Both the position numbers and the translations under genes were made by a program. From Ascarosepion bandense (Eukaryota > Mollusca > Cephalopoda > Sepiida > Sepiidae), in contig JBBBDQ010001154.1 of the NCBI GenBank assembly GCA_037127315.1, positions 124,001 to 188,000 on the forward strand: a DNA stretch of 64,000 nt, in the 5' to 3' direction. Positions 1 to 10,269 of this stretch are shown here, one piece after another (positions within the stretch are counted from its first letter, which is position 1; each line of letters opens with the position of its first letter). The notes beneath the pieces are model-generated. The model searched no databases. It was not told the origin of the DNA and saw only the letters and a program-made list of their open reading frames with translations.

Positions 1-291
1 CATCTCTTAAAATAAAATTATTACAGAGCTAATGACAAAAGAAGAGGTCTGATAACAATGAAAATTTAATTTATCATAAGCTGCTGAAACTAGTCTTTTA
101 AATCTGTATAAGAAATTAAATCAATTATCAGTGAATATCATTTGTATTTATTACAATTATACAATCAAAGATACAAAAAACAAATTATTGATTAAAGAAA
201 ATTAAGCCATAGAAAAATAAAATGAAATGATACAAAACGAAAGTTATTGGAATCCGTTTTCTGTACAAGGAACAAACGATTTGCATATAAA
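1..291. other. AT-rich sequence, no feature
   Basis: Low-complexity AT-rich DNA. I see no conserved reading frame or repeat family here. Confidence 0.5.
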
Positions 292-787
292 TCTAAACTT
301 ATTTATAAATGGAACTTTGTGTGTGTGTGTGTGTGTCCGTTACATATAGACTCCGAAACGGCTGAACCAATTTTCTTGAAAATTTACACAGTTGTACTAT
401 AAGCATCTGCGAGTGTTCTTAGCTAGGCTTTGTGTTGAGGTACCCTCGATAAATATCGATAATCGAAAAAATCGGGTTATAGAAAGTGTGGTCCGATTTT
501 AATCAAATTTGATACACTCATAGACAAAGATAAGAAACGATATTCAGAAGTTTCAAGGTTGCAGTTCTTAACAGTGCAGAAAATCGATAATGTATATATA
601 TATATAAAAGGCAAGATGTTTGTGTGTGTGTCTGTTTGTCTGTATGTCCTTTATACAAATCCACAATTTTTATGTGATTCTCACCAAACTTCACACAACT
701 ATTCTTTAGGCTGAGTCTGAGCTCCAGGACCATGGATTAGTTTTAAAGTTTTCATTACACCCGAGCAACGCCGGGCTATCCTGCTAG
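292..787 (+). mobile_element. Non-autonomous Helitron-type element, copy 1
   Basis: It starts with TC after an A (A|TCTAAACTTATTTATAAA) and ends CTGCTAG before a T. A short CCCG/CGGG hairpin lies about 11 bases upstream of the terminal CTAG. TC start, CTRR end, 3' hairpin and A|T insertion without target duplication are the hallmarks of Helitrons. Copies 2 (24556-24923) and 3 (51061-51556) share both termini; copy 3 has exactly the same length, 496 bp. There is no coding capacity. The interior holds a (GT)n tract near the 5' end and a second (TA)n/(GT)n stretch in the middle. Confidence 0.75.
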
Positions 788-1119
788 TAAAGAATTAAAT
801 AAAAACACCAAAATAGGAAACGGAATGCGGCAAGGGCTTTGTTCACCAGATATCTTTTATACAGTTTGAGTTAAGTGATTCTTTTGGTCATTTTCTTTCT
901 GGTCGTTATAGAACAAACATCCGGTCCAATTGCTTTTGCTCTGTATCACTACAAGATAAAGTAAGAAAGACTGACCATTATTTTTTAGAAGTTGAAATAT
1001 ATGGTGGCTAGCAAAAGGGACGACCCAAGACGTGAATCACATATATCAGGGACGTTATAATTAAACACGCGTAGTGCCTTAATAAATATCGCAGCAGCAG
1101 CAGCCCTTAAACATAGTAA
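788..1119. other. Unassigned sequence with a short dispersed repeat
   Basis: Around 880-960 there is a segment similar to 49755-49830 (shared words include GCAAACATCC-like and TTGCTTTTGCTC). This suggests a small dispersed repeat. Nothing coding is visible. Confidence 0.35.
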
Positions 1120-1593
1120 CAGTCAGTCAGTTAAGTGCCATACGTGAAACACGCTTGGGCGATCATGTCTCGAAAGAGACATGACTGACTGGCCAGAAGA
1201 TTATTCCGCAGTAGGTTGCCATTGCTTTCTGCGGTAGACTGGTTGCCAGCCAAGGTTATAGAACCCAATCTGTCCTGTTATTTAACCCATAACTGGAAGG
1301 AAGAGACGGATTAATACCTTTCCCAGGGGTATTTGCGCGTAAGTGAATACAATGGATTCAACTGGAATTCGAACTCGGCTCCCCGTATATGCAGTTTAGA
1401 GAGGACGACTCCCCATATATACAGCGATTGTGCTTAAGAAATGTGCCCCCAAACTTTCCTCCGTCCTCTCTAAACTGTATAACTACTGCCTCTCTGCTTC
1501 CTGTTTTCCTGCATGCTGGAAGTCATCTTCTGTCGTTCCTATATTCAGATTTCTCGTTCTGAGCCGATATCCACTGCACCACAACGCACATCC
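1120..1593 (-). mobile_element. tRNA-derived SINE (family A), copy 1, interrupted
   Basis: Read on the minus strand it has a tRNA-like head with an A-box (GTGGTGCAGTGG) and a B-box (GAGTTCGAATTCC). It ends in a hairpin (catgtctc/gagacatg) and a CTGACTGACTG tail. Six copies of this family occur in the window. Here the head (1551-1593) is split from the body (1120-1385) by an insert at 1386-1550. Confidence 0.8.
1386..1550 (+). mobile_element. LINE fragment inserted in SINE, with local inverted segment
   Basis: Bases 1424-1547 closely match 2028-2150, an internal piece of the reverse-transcriptase gene of the LINE downstream. In front of it, 1386-1407 is the reverse complement of 1462-1483 inside the same fragment. 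CTCCCC(A/G)TATAT(A/G)CAG also occurs twice (about 1379 and 1408). The fragment has no LINE 3' end, so ordinary target-primed insertion does not explain it. Confidence 0.65.
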
Positions 1594-1976
1594 GCTCCGG
1601 ATATAAAAACCCTGAAAGTAACTCTCTTCCGGGTTTTCCCCTTTCTAACAATGTGACATGAACTTTAAATACCAAAGCTAAAAAGGCCATGAATGCTCAC
1701 CCACAAAGATACTCAAATATAATCATGAAAATTTCATTGTGTATGCAATTTATTTCTAAGAAAAGAAACTCATGTTTTAAACTTTCCTTTAGTTAATTTT
1801 GTTTAGTAAGTGTTTTCTTGCATCACAACTCAATTAATATGTTATTTTGAGTATGTACCCCTTTTCACCACAATTACTTCATGTATTGTAAAATATTCTT
1901 ATAAGAAACCTGAGACATATAATTTTGAAATAGCAAACACTAAACACGTGGAGATATTCAAGTAGTATCCTGTGTA
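1594..1976. other. AT-rich sequence, no feature
   Basis: AT-rich spacer between the interrupted SINE and the 5'-truncated LINE. No coding or repeat signal is recognised. Confidence 0.4.
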
Positions 1977-3650
1977 ATATCAAAACTTGACCCTCATAAG
2001 GCGAGCGGTGGTGATGGAATCCCGGTGATTGTGCTTAAGAAATGTGCCCCCGAACTCTCCTCCGTCCTCTCTAAACTGTATAACTACTGCCTCTCTGCTT
2101 CCCGTTTTCCTGCATGCTGGAAGTCATCTTCTGTCGTTCCTGTATTCGAGAATTCTGGTGAACCCTCGGACCCATCCAACTACCGCCCTATCAGCCTTCT
2201 ACCAATTTTCGGGAAGGTGTTCGAGGCCATCATTAATGCTGAAATAGTTCAGCATCTTACTGCCCATAAACTCTTCTCCGACAAGCAGTATGGCTTCCGC
2301 TTTGCCAGGTCCACGGCCGACATGCTAACGGAGTACATGTTCTAGGCCCTTGAGGAGTCTGGCAAGGCTCGTGCTGTTGTTCTGGACATCTTCAAGGCTT
2401 TTGACAGGGTTTGGCACGCTGGCCTTCTATGCAAGCTACGAGGTTACGGTATCACCGGACGATTGCATGATCTGATCCAATCCTTTGTAAATAACCGCAT
2501 AATGAAGGTCGTCCTGAATGGGCACGCATCCACACCCTACTGTACAAACGCTGGTGTCCCTCAGGGCTCTATCCTAGCCCCAACGCTCTTCCTTATTTTC
2601 ATAAATGACCTCCCAGACGAGATCAAGAGCCAAGTAGGCATCTACTCAGATGACACCACAATTTACTCCCGCATCAGTAAGAAACCCGGCGCGGCGGACA
2701 AACATAATCTCGATGCTGTTCTTGAGAGGGGTCTACATTCTGTGGTGAATTTGGGTAAAAAGTGGCTTGTCAATTTCAATGCGTCTAATACCAAGATGCT
2801 GTCTGTCAATCATCACAGGCAACCTCTCTTGCCTCCCATAAGCGCCTCCTCAGCCTTACCCTCTATTCTGATCTCAAGTGGAACCACTACATTGAGCCAA
2901 TAGCTAAATCCACTGCTAGGAAGGTTGGGTCACTATGTCGGGCCAGGATGTTTTTCCCGCTTGAAACCATCCTGCATATATACAAATCAACCATTCGGCC
3001 GTGCATGAAGTACTGCTGCCATATATGGTCAGGTGCCCCCGCTGTTCACCTCGGTGTTCTTGACAGGCTCCAAAAGAGAATCAGTAATGTGATAGGTACC
3101 GACTTGGCGGCCCGGCTACAGCCACTTTCCCACCGACGGGCTGTGGCTTCCCTTTGTTTTATAAATACTTTCATGGCTTCTGCTCCAACGAACTTAAGTC
3201 ACTGGTGCCTCTGCAACACGTGTTTACTCGTGCAACCAGACTGGCAACTGGGTCTCACCCATTCACAGTGAGATCAACCAAATGTAGACGACAATTCTAC
3301 TCCTGCAGCTTCTTTCCTCGCACTTCTCGCCTGTGGAACTCGCTTCCTTATTCTTGCTTTCCTGACGGCTACACCCTCCAGGAATTCAAATGCAAGGTCA
3401 ATACTCATCTCTTAACCACTTGACCCTAGTTCTTTCCTCACCACCCTGTATATCCTTTCCTTTCTCTCCACCTCTGCAACTGTCATCACACCTGTATTCT
3501 CTTCCTTCTCTTGCTCCTTTCTAAATGGTTTGTCCTTCTCTTCATTCTCTTCTATTTAGTGCTTTTACTCTTATGTACCCCCTGCACATCAGTGGCGTTA
3601 CCGCCTTGCTCGGAGTGATATGATTTAAAAAAAAGATATACCCAGATAGA
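1977..3650 (+). pseudogene. 5'-truncated APE-type LINE, reverse transcriptase pseudogene
   Basis: The relic begins inside the RT domain (reading LDPHKASGGDGIPV from 1980) and runs to the LINE 3' end. Motif A (LDIFKAFDRVWH), motif B (GVPQGSILAP) and motif C (YSDD, where the full-length copy has YADD) are readable. A C-terminal region follows, with CCHIWSG and LWNSLPYSCFPDGY. Lesions are an in-frame TAG at 2343-2345, a deletion/frameshift near 2850 and another frameshift near 3160; the reading ends at the TGA at 3421-3423. The 3' UTR ends in the CCCCCTGCACATCAGTGGCG segment and GTGATATGATT plus an A-rich tail, the same end as the SINE-B dimers. It belongs to the same family as the long element at 60.8-64 kb. 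Placement in the Jockey/CR1-like group is inference. Confidence 0.85.
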
Positions 3651-3688
3651 AATAGAGTAGATAGATACACAAAAATAAATAAATAAAT

Positions 3689-3988
3689 CAGTCAGTCAGT
3701 TAAGTGCCATACGTGAAACACGCTTGGGCGATCATGTCTCGAAAGGGACATGACTGACTGGGCAGAAGATTATCCCGTAGTAGGTTGCCATTGCTTTCTG
3801 CGGTAGACTGGTTGCCGACCAAGGCTATAGAACCCAATATGTCCTGCTATTTAACCCATAACTGGAAGGAAGAGACGGATTAATACCTTTCCCAAGGGTA
3901 TTTGCGCGTAAGTGAATACAATGGATTCAACTGGAATTCGAACTCGGCTCCCCGGCTTCTCGTTCCGAGCTGATCACAACGCACATCC
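3689..3988 (-). mobile_element. tRNA-derived SINE (family A), copy 2
   Basis: Nearly the full family-A sequence on the minus strand: CTGACTGACTG tail, the catgtc hairpin, then body and B-box. About a dozen bases of the A-box region are deleted (GAGCTGATCACAAC instead of the longer consensus). It lies directly behind the LINE poly(A), so LINE and SINEs form a cluster here. Confidence 0.8.
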
Positions 3989-4769
3989 AAATAAATAAAT
4001 AAAATAAAGGAACGAAAGAGATAGATATTTGAGAAAGGGACATAACTGTGATTTTCCCCAACCCCTGAATTTATCCAAGTCAGTACAGAGACTGTTATAA
4101 ATCCCTTGAACATGTCCGATGCAATACATGTTGTACAAAACAGCCGATGTTTGACCGTGAGGTGAAATCAGGCAATGTACATTAAAAAAAGAAATAACAG
4201 TTTGATACAACACTACAATAAGAAAACAATGACGAAGTGTTCATGGCTCAGATCAAATCAAAATGAAATAGATTGCTCATTTAGTTTCTCCTAATTTAGA
4301 TGTTCGCAGTGTACGACCAAAATGGTTTTTTTTTTTAAGCGGTCGCTTGATTAGTGATTTTCACTCGTTGATGTTAGTCGCTGGTCGTCGCTCACATTTA
4401 AAATAGTCCGTGCATATAAAATTGGTCGTTAACAACAGGTGGTCGCTGACGACAGGTTTCATTGTATATGTATAAAAGCAATTAAAAGCTTATCTAATTG
4501 AATAATGTCATAATTTTATTGCCTTTTTTTTAGTATTCGGAGCAGAGTTTCTGAAAAACGGCCATCTGAATGAAAAAAAAAAAAAAATAAATGATTTACA
4601 TTCCTCAAAAGTCATACATTTAACGAATAAAATAAATTTTCGAGACATAATTTCTTGAAATTTCATGAATTTATAGAAAAGTATAATAGATGTATATTTT
4701 TACCAAAATTTTATAAAAATAATGATCTGAAAAATTCATTTGTATATTGTGGTGAACACGAATTAAAAG
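3989..4769. other. AT-rich sequence with a possible MITE end
   Basis: Mostly AT-rich. Between about 4310 and 4475 there are several GGTCGC/GTCGCTG words. On the minus strand the right edge reads CAATGAAACCTGTCGTCAGC next to a TA, which looks like one end of a small DNA transposon. I could not identify the other end. Confidence 0.3.
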
Positions 4770-5500
4770 TAACTCTTCACTTTTGCAAATTTTGCAATCC
4801 TTTGTGAAATCTAATTTTGACTAATAAGAAAAAGAATTGACTCTGTACTGAAGAAAAAGACGAAGCCAGATTTTGCGATCCGATGTTAAATTAATTTTCT
4901 AACCAATGAAAGGAAGCGATTTGCAAAACTGAGAAAATTTAACAATCCGACCAGGAAAAGTCTTTTGCTATAAAACAGAAAGAAATTCGAATCAGTCACA
5001 AATGGAAGCGAAAATAAGACATCTCCAAGATGTGACAAAAAAAACTTCAAGCAACTAACCCGGGCATAACGTTCCGACACACATTCGTTTTCCCCCCTTT
5101 TTTTTACAACAACAACAAGATACTTCAAGTGACTTTTAAAAATTAACCCCGATAAGAATAATTTTCCTTTATTGCTTTACCTTTCTTTTCCCTTTCTTGT
5201 TGACCATAAAAAAAAGGAAGGGAACACAGACTTTATTAGTTACCCTGTTAATTCTGCATAAACACATTCTGCTACTTTCTAGAACTCTGGATTCACTTAA
5301 TTCTTTACTACATTTTCTCTTTGAACATTAAACTCTTACAAATTGATGTTATTCTGTTCTGTTAATAAATTTCTACTTTAACATACAAACGAAATACTCT
5401 TACTCTTATTCTTCCAACTTTCAACCTTCTGATGATCCTGATAATCTTTAGTTGTAGGGAGTTCGGTTATGTTTGACACAAGGCCAATTTAATAAACATT
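4770..5500 (+). repeat. Dispersed repeat R-outer, left copy of a large inverted repeat
   Basis: This segment is similar, in inverse orientation, to 9270-9990, and in direct orientation to 40135-40830. Shared landmarks are CCAGATTTTG, a run ending TTAATAAATTTCTA, ACCTTCTGAT, and GTAGGGAGTTCGGTTATG followed by GACACAAGGCC. The three copies show it is a dispersed element. The ends resemble TGTGAAA...GACACA, so an LTR is possible, but I see no primer-binding site. Confidence 0.55.
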
Positions 5501-6033
5501 CAACCTTCTCCCGACTTCAATATAAGTTCTGGAGTTTCATTAAAATCTGACAATTATTTGATTTTTTAAAAAATAATGGGTGTAATACATTATCCAAAGT
5601 TATTAACAATTTGGTTACTCGCTGATGAAAAAAAAAACAAAAAAACAAAAAAAACAAGATTTTTTTTACCAAATTTCGAACGTGTTAGAAAGGATTAAAA
5701 TTAAAAAAAATAAAAATATTTGATCTTTTTTCTTAATAATAATATTAAACATTTTGACGAAAAAACTGTTTTTAAGTTTAAAAGTTGTAGTTCCTTCTTT
5801 ATGCTGTTTTTTTAATCGAATTGGATTGGAGGTACCTTACACCATACTGTTCAGCAGAGTAAAAAAAAGCAACAACAAAAAAAGAAAAACAATTCTAATC
5901 GCCTACTGTTGTGTAGGATACTTCTTTTCCGATTACCTCCTACCATTAAAAAGACTTTTAATCTTTAAAGTTTTCGCTTCAGTCATTTGGTTGTGTTAAC
6001 GATTTTATTTCAACAAGTCTATTTCTGCCAACT
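5501..6033. other. AT-rich sequence, no feature
   Basis: Contains long A and T homopolymer runs. No gene-like sequence. This part of the left arm has no obvious counterpart in the right arm. Confidence 0.45.
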
Positions 6034-6112
6034 GGGGCACCTCGACGTGGTGTAGTAAGCTTGTCTTGCTAGAACCTGTTTATAAGTGAGTTCAATCCTC
6101 ACTGGGCGCCCC
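6034..6112 (+). other. tRNA-like sequence (SINE head or tRNA pseudogene)
   Basis: 79 bases with an acceptor-like pairing (GGGGCAC against GCGCCCC, one mismatch), an A-box-like GTGGTGTAGTAAGC and a perfect T-arm (GTGAG-TTCAATC-CTCAC). No acceptable anticodon stem could be drawn, so a functional tRNA is unlikely. A SINE head or tRNA pseudogene fits better. Confidence 0.45.
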
Positions 6113-7129
6113 ATACTTTCAGCCTTGTGCCACATCTAAGCAACGCTTAGAAAATCAACTATCTCCGCCAACTGACGCTTTCATTCTTCAGTGATATTTA
6201 AGTTCGCGCCAACTCACAACTTCCCCAACAATCTGACCTCAGTAAACTTTGACCTACAATTGAACTGACAAAAAAAAGAAAAAAAAAAAAAAAGAACTCG
6301 AGTGAAGATGTTATCGCAAATAGCCCGGTCAAAGGTAGGCTGTTTTTTAGAATTTAATTCAGAATTACCAGACTGAGCAACAGGTAGCAAATAAAAAAAT
6401 GTCGCAACTCTATCGACAAGTTTCTTTAAGTAGAGAAAGGTATGGAATATGGTAAACAAAAGTTTACCTTATAAGAAAATCAGTTTTTCAGGTAAAGAAG
6501 AGCAGTTTTTCTTAACAGCCATTTTAAACTTTAAAGTTACTGTAAGAAAAACAGATCTTAAATGTCCACAATGAGTTGTTGAAAGCAGATATTTGTCTAC
6601 ATGTGACAGCTTAAGGCTTAGTGATACTAAAAACTTGGATTTGTCATTTTTCTCATTAATTAAACCATTATAGCTAAACTTCAATAATCAAGATTATTTA
6701 AAAAAGTATCCTAAAATTATTTTTCAAGTAGCAAAAAAATTCCCCGGGATTTCAAAAAAGTAGTTTCAAAGATTCGTTAAGTTAAAAATAGAGGACACAC
6801 GATGAAAATAAAAAAAATGTACAAAACAATACATTTATAATTTTTATCGTTTTAAAAATTTTTGTGAAGATCATATCCTTTTTACAACCTTCGAAATTTC
6901 AGTTAATTTTTTTTTTTTTTTGGCGTCAAGGTAGGACCATAAATTTGTACAAGAATTTGAATTGAGCGTCTTCTGACGGTGAAAAAATAAAATAAAATAA
7001 AATAAAATAAAATTAAAAAAAACACGTTAACTTGAAAATTCTTGCAAAATTCACAGTTGTCGGATTTTAATTAAATTTTATTAGATTGACTTATTCAGAG
7101 ATTAAATATAAAAATTTTCTTGTGAAAAC
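6113..7129. other. AT-rich sequence; (AAAAT)n microsatellite
   Basis: AT-rich, with poly-A/T runs and an (AAAAT)n microsatellite at about 6985-7012. The part from about 6890 resembles 34985-35300 (GCGTC...GACC and GAAATTCTTGCAAAA-type words), indicating a dispersed repeat. No genes. Confidence 0.4.
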
Positions 7130-7780
7130 TATTTTCTTGGTAAATTTTTGATTTATTTCCCAAAGGCCTTTCACCCCTTCAAATTTTTCCAAAACTTCCT
7201 TATTTCCGTGCAAATGTATATGCAGAACTCAAATCGATAATTGTTTATTGAAGAAACCTACCTTTATTGATGTTAACGACCAGAAAAAAAATCGAACTTT
7301 ATCTCACCCCTTACCACCATTCTCATATCTAATTTAGTGCAGAATGACTTTAGGCGTAGGATGCTTATTTCGGCCTATTTACTTCCTTTGTGCAATTACT
7401 ACGTGATTTGTTTTGTTTCAGAACTCAATTTCCACCGAAAGTTGCGTGTATTTGCGTTTTTATTTCTCCTATTTTTTGGGCTGTAGAATTTTTTTTTAAG
7501 AAAGTTAAATTTCAAATAGAAATTTAGGGTTAGGGTTATTGCGTGTTTTTTTTTTTTTTCTTTTTCTTGGGAATGAATTTAAGAAAGTTGCGTGTACTTA
7601 ATTTGAGAAGAAAGTTAACTTTCAAATATATGAAAATAAGTGGTAATTGGGTTAGGGTTATTGCATGTATTTTTTTTCCTTTTTTTTTGTGTTACTTATA
7701 TATTTGAAGGTTAATTAAACTACACTCGCCACTTATTTTCATATATTTGAAAGTTTACTTTCTGAAAAAAAAATTCTATA
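7130..7780 (+). repeat. Inner arm of large inverted repeat, left
   Basis: Its reverse complement matches 8190-8790 over several hundred bases at high similarity by eye. Shared landmarks are CCTTTCACCCCTTCAAATTT, GACTTTAGGCGTAG, CTTCCTTTGTGCAATTACTA and GGCTGTAGAATTTTTTT. Together the arms flank a SINE dimer and could form a long hairpin. Confidence 0.7.
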
Positions 7781-7790
7781 TTTTCATATA

Positions 7791-8155
7791 TTTTTTTAAT
7801 TTTAATCAAATCACCCCGAGCAAGGTGAAAACGCCACTGATGCGCAGGGGGATATGTAAGAGTGAAAAGATTGGAAAAGAGAAAAACCAGAAACCACAAC
7901 CTAAACAGGGAACAAGGGATGAGCCTCTTCACCTGTTCAACAGACGTGGGTGGAGTGTGAACCGGGCGATAATTTAGCCTATCTACTCCAATTGAAAAAA
8001 AAAATAAAATAAAAAAAAAGAGTGAAAAGATTGGAAAAGAGAAAAGACCGGAAACCACAATCTAAACAGGAAACAAGGGACGAGCCTCTTCACCTGTTCA
8101 ATAGACGTGGGTGGAGTGTGAACCGGGCGATAATTTAGCCTATCTACTCCAATTG
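7791..8155 (-). mobile_element. Dimeric SINE (family B) with LINE-like 3' tail
   Basis: Two head-to-tail copies of a roughly 150-base unit, read on the minus strand. Each starts AATTGGAGTAGATAGG and has a B-box-like GGTTCACACTCC and a TTTCC...TCTTTTCC body. Only the 3' unit carries the 60-base tail (CCCCTGCGCATCAGTGGCGT to GTGATTTGATT) shared with the LINE family. A short A-rich linker separates the units. Confidence 0.75.
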
Positions 8156-8189
8156 AAAAAAAAATAAAATAAAAAAGAAAAAGAGTGAA

Positions 8190-8790
8190 TATATTTGAAA
8201 GTTAACTTTCGTCGGAAAAAATTAAGTAAAACTACAATTATCACTTATTTTCATATATTTGAAAATTAACTTTCTTCTGAAATTAAAAAAAAAGGAAAAA
8301 ACACGCAAATACACGCAAGGCATTTGAAGGTTAATTAAACTATACTTATTTTCATAAATTTGAAAGTTAACTTTCTTAAAGAAATATTTATTTGAAAGTT
8401 AACTATCTTAAAAAAAAATTCTACAGCCCCCCCCCCTCAAAAAGGAGGAAAAAACACAAATACACACAACTTTCAGCGGAAATTGAGTTCTGAAACAAAA
8501 CAAATCGCGTAGTAATTGCACAAAGGAAGTAAATAGGCTGAAAATTAGCTTACTACGCCTAAAGTCATTCAGCACTGAATGACAGATTTCATAGGTGGTT
8601 GGGGGGTGAGATAAACAGCAAGAAGTTTGATTTTTTCTGGTTGTTAACAGCAATAAGGGTAGGTTTCTTCAGTAAATAATTATCGATTTGAATTCAGCAT
8701 ATACATTTGCACAGATATAAGGATGTTTTGGAAAAATTTGAAGGGGTAAAGGCCTTCGGGGAATAAATAAAAATTTACCATTTTCTTTTA
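8190..8790 (-). repeat. Inner arm of large inverted repeat, right
   Basis: Counterpart of 7130-7780. Differences include a C-rich run (about 8427-8436) opposite a T-rich stretch, and several small gaps. The divergence shows that the inverted duplication is not recent. Confidence 0.7.
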
Positions 8791-9269
8791 CAACTGTAGT
8801 CATTTAATTTTATGAAATTTCAAGAAATTATTTTTTATATCGCTTATGTTACAATTGAATTAATGTTACAATAACAATACAAACAAGTACTCGGAGAATT
8901 TATTTATTTATGTTTTTGTTCAAACAGAACTCCAGTTAAAATCTGCTCTGAATAGTAATAAAAAATGGAAAACTAATTATTTAATTAGAAAAGATTTTAC
9001 TTATAGTTTTATAAAATATAGACACTACTGTCTTAAGAAAAGCAATTCGATGAATAATGAATTTTTACAATTGTTTTCATTTTCAAAATTTTTTTATTAA
9101 TAAACTTTTAAAATTTAGTTTTCTTTTTTGTACCAGTCAAGTGATAATTGTTAAGTAAAGAAAAAACTGTTTACTTTAACAAACTATATAAATGTAAAAT
9201 GATTCCTGAGTATTTCACAAAGAATTTCAAATTTATCTTTTGTGTTTATTATGTAACTATGGGGAGATG
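8791..9269. other. AT-rich sequence, no feature
   Basis: AT-rich link between the inner and outer right arms. It is about 0.5 kb here, against more than 1.5 kb on the left side. Confidence 0.45.
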
Positions 9270-9990
9270 GTTAATTATTATTAATTTGGCCTTGTGTCAT
9301 ACATAGCTCAACTCCCTGCAACTTACAAGTTTTATGCAGATTTATCAGAAGGTTATTTTCATTATCATCATCAGAAGATTTCCATCAGATTTGAATGTGT
9401 GTATTTGTGGAATAGTGAATTAAAATATATACATTTTTCATGTTAAAATAAATATTAAAAGGAAAGAATAACAAGAATAGGTAGTAGCAGTTAATGTTCA
9501 ATGAGAAACAAGTTAAGGGTATCAAGAGTTGTAGAAATGTCCATAGTAGTAATTTGTTGGAAAGAGTTTATGTGTCTGTATGTAAATATGTATGAGTGTT
9601 TGTTTGATAGGAATGACTTTGTATGGAGAATAAGTAAAAGGAATCAGCACACGAGAAAGAAGGAGAAAGAGAATAATGTGCAATGCAACCTTACGTCCGG
9701 GTCGTGGTTGAAGTTTCTCCTGTTACATTTTAGCTTGTCGTCTCGCTGCTCCCATCTAACTGAATGGCGTTGATCAAAGGCATTTATATAAACCTTCAGA
9801 TTTTTCACACTGGATCATGAAGTTGTTTTAGTCTTGCAAATCGCTTCCATTGGTCAGAAAATCAATTTAACATCTACTCACAAAATCTGGTTTCGACTTT
9901 TTCTGTAAGCATGAAGTCAATCCTTTTTCTATGCTGCAAAACCAGGATTTCACACGTCATTATGAATTTTTGTAAAAGTGAAGAAGAAAG
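9270..9990 (-). repeat. Dispersed repeat R-outer, right copy (inverted)
   Basis: Reverse complement of the element at 4770-5500, and similar to 40135-40830. Read on the minus strand it shows GATGGGAGCAGCGAGACGAC, TTCTTTCCTTTTAATATTTA and TTCTGATAAATCTGC, and ends ATGACACAAGGCC. Confidence 0.6.
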
Positions 9991-10269
9991 TTGATTTTAA
10001 TTCTTAATTTCCTATCTCAGTCTCTCTCTTTGTGGACTGTGGAAACATTATGATTCATGGCATTGTAGTAGAGAAGAATTATCTTATGAGGATATGTAGG
10101 ATAGATAAATGGTTGTTCTGGGATCTGAAAAGGCTAAGATTATATTAGTGATTGGGGATTCACCCTCTCAGAAGTCTGTTCCACAAAGTAACAATACTGG
10201 GGGAGAAGCTTCAGTTAAACTTCCTTTGAAAATGAAGTGTTCACTCAGAGTATGTGATGTAGCGGGCCT

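Noticed and set aside
6034..6112. Functional tRNA gene
   Set aside because: Acceptor and T-arm pair well, but I could not form an anticodon arm. More likely a SINE head or pseudogene.
4770..9990. Pair of LTRs of one retrotransposon
   Set aside because: The two copies are inverted and not direct, and no gag or pol sequence lies between them.
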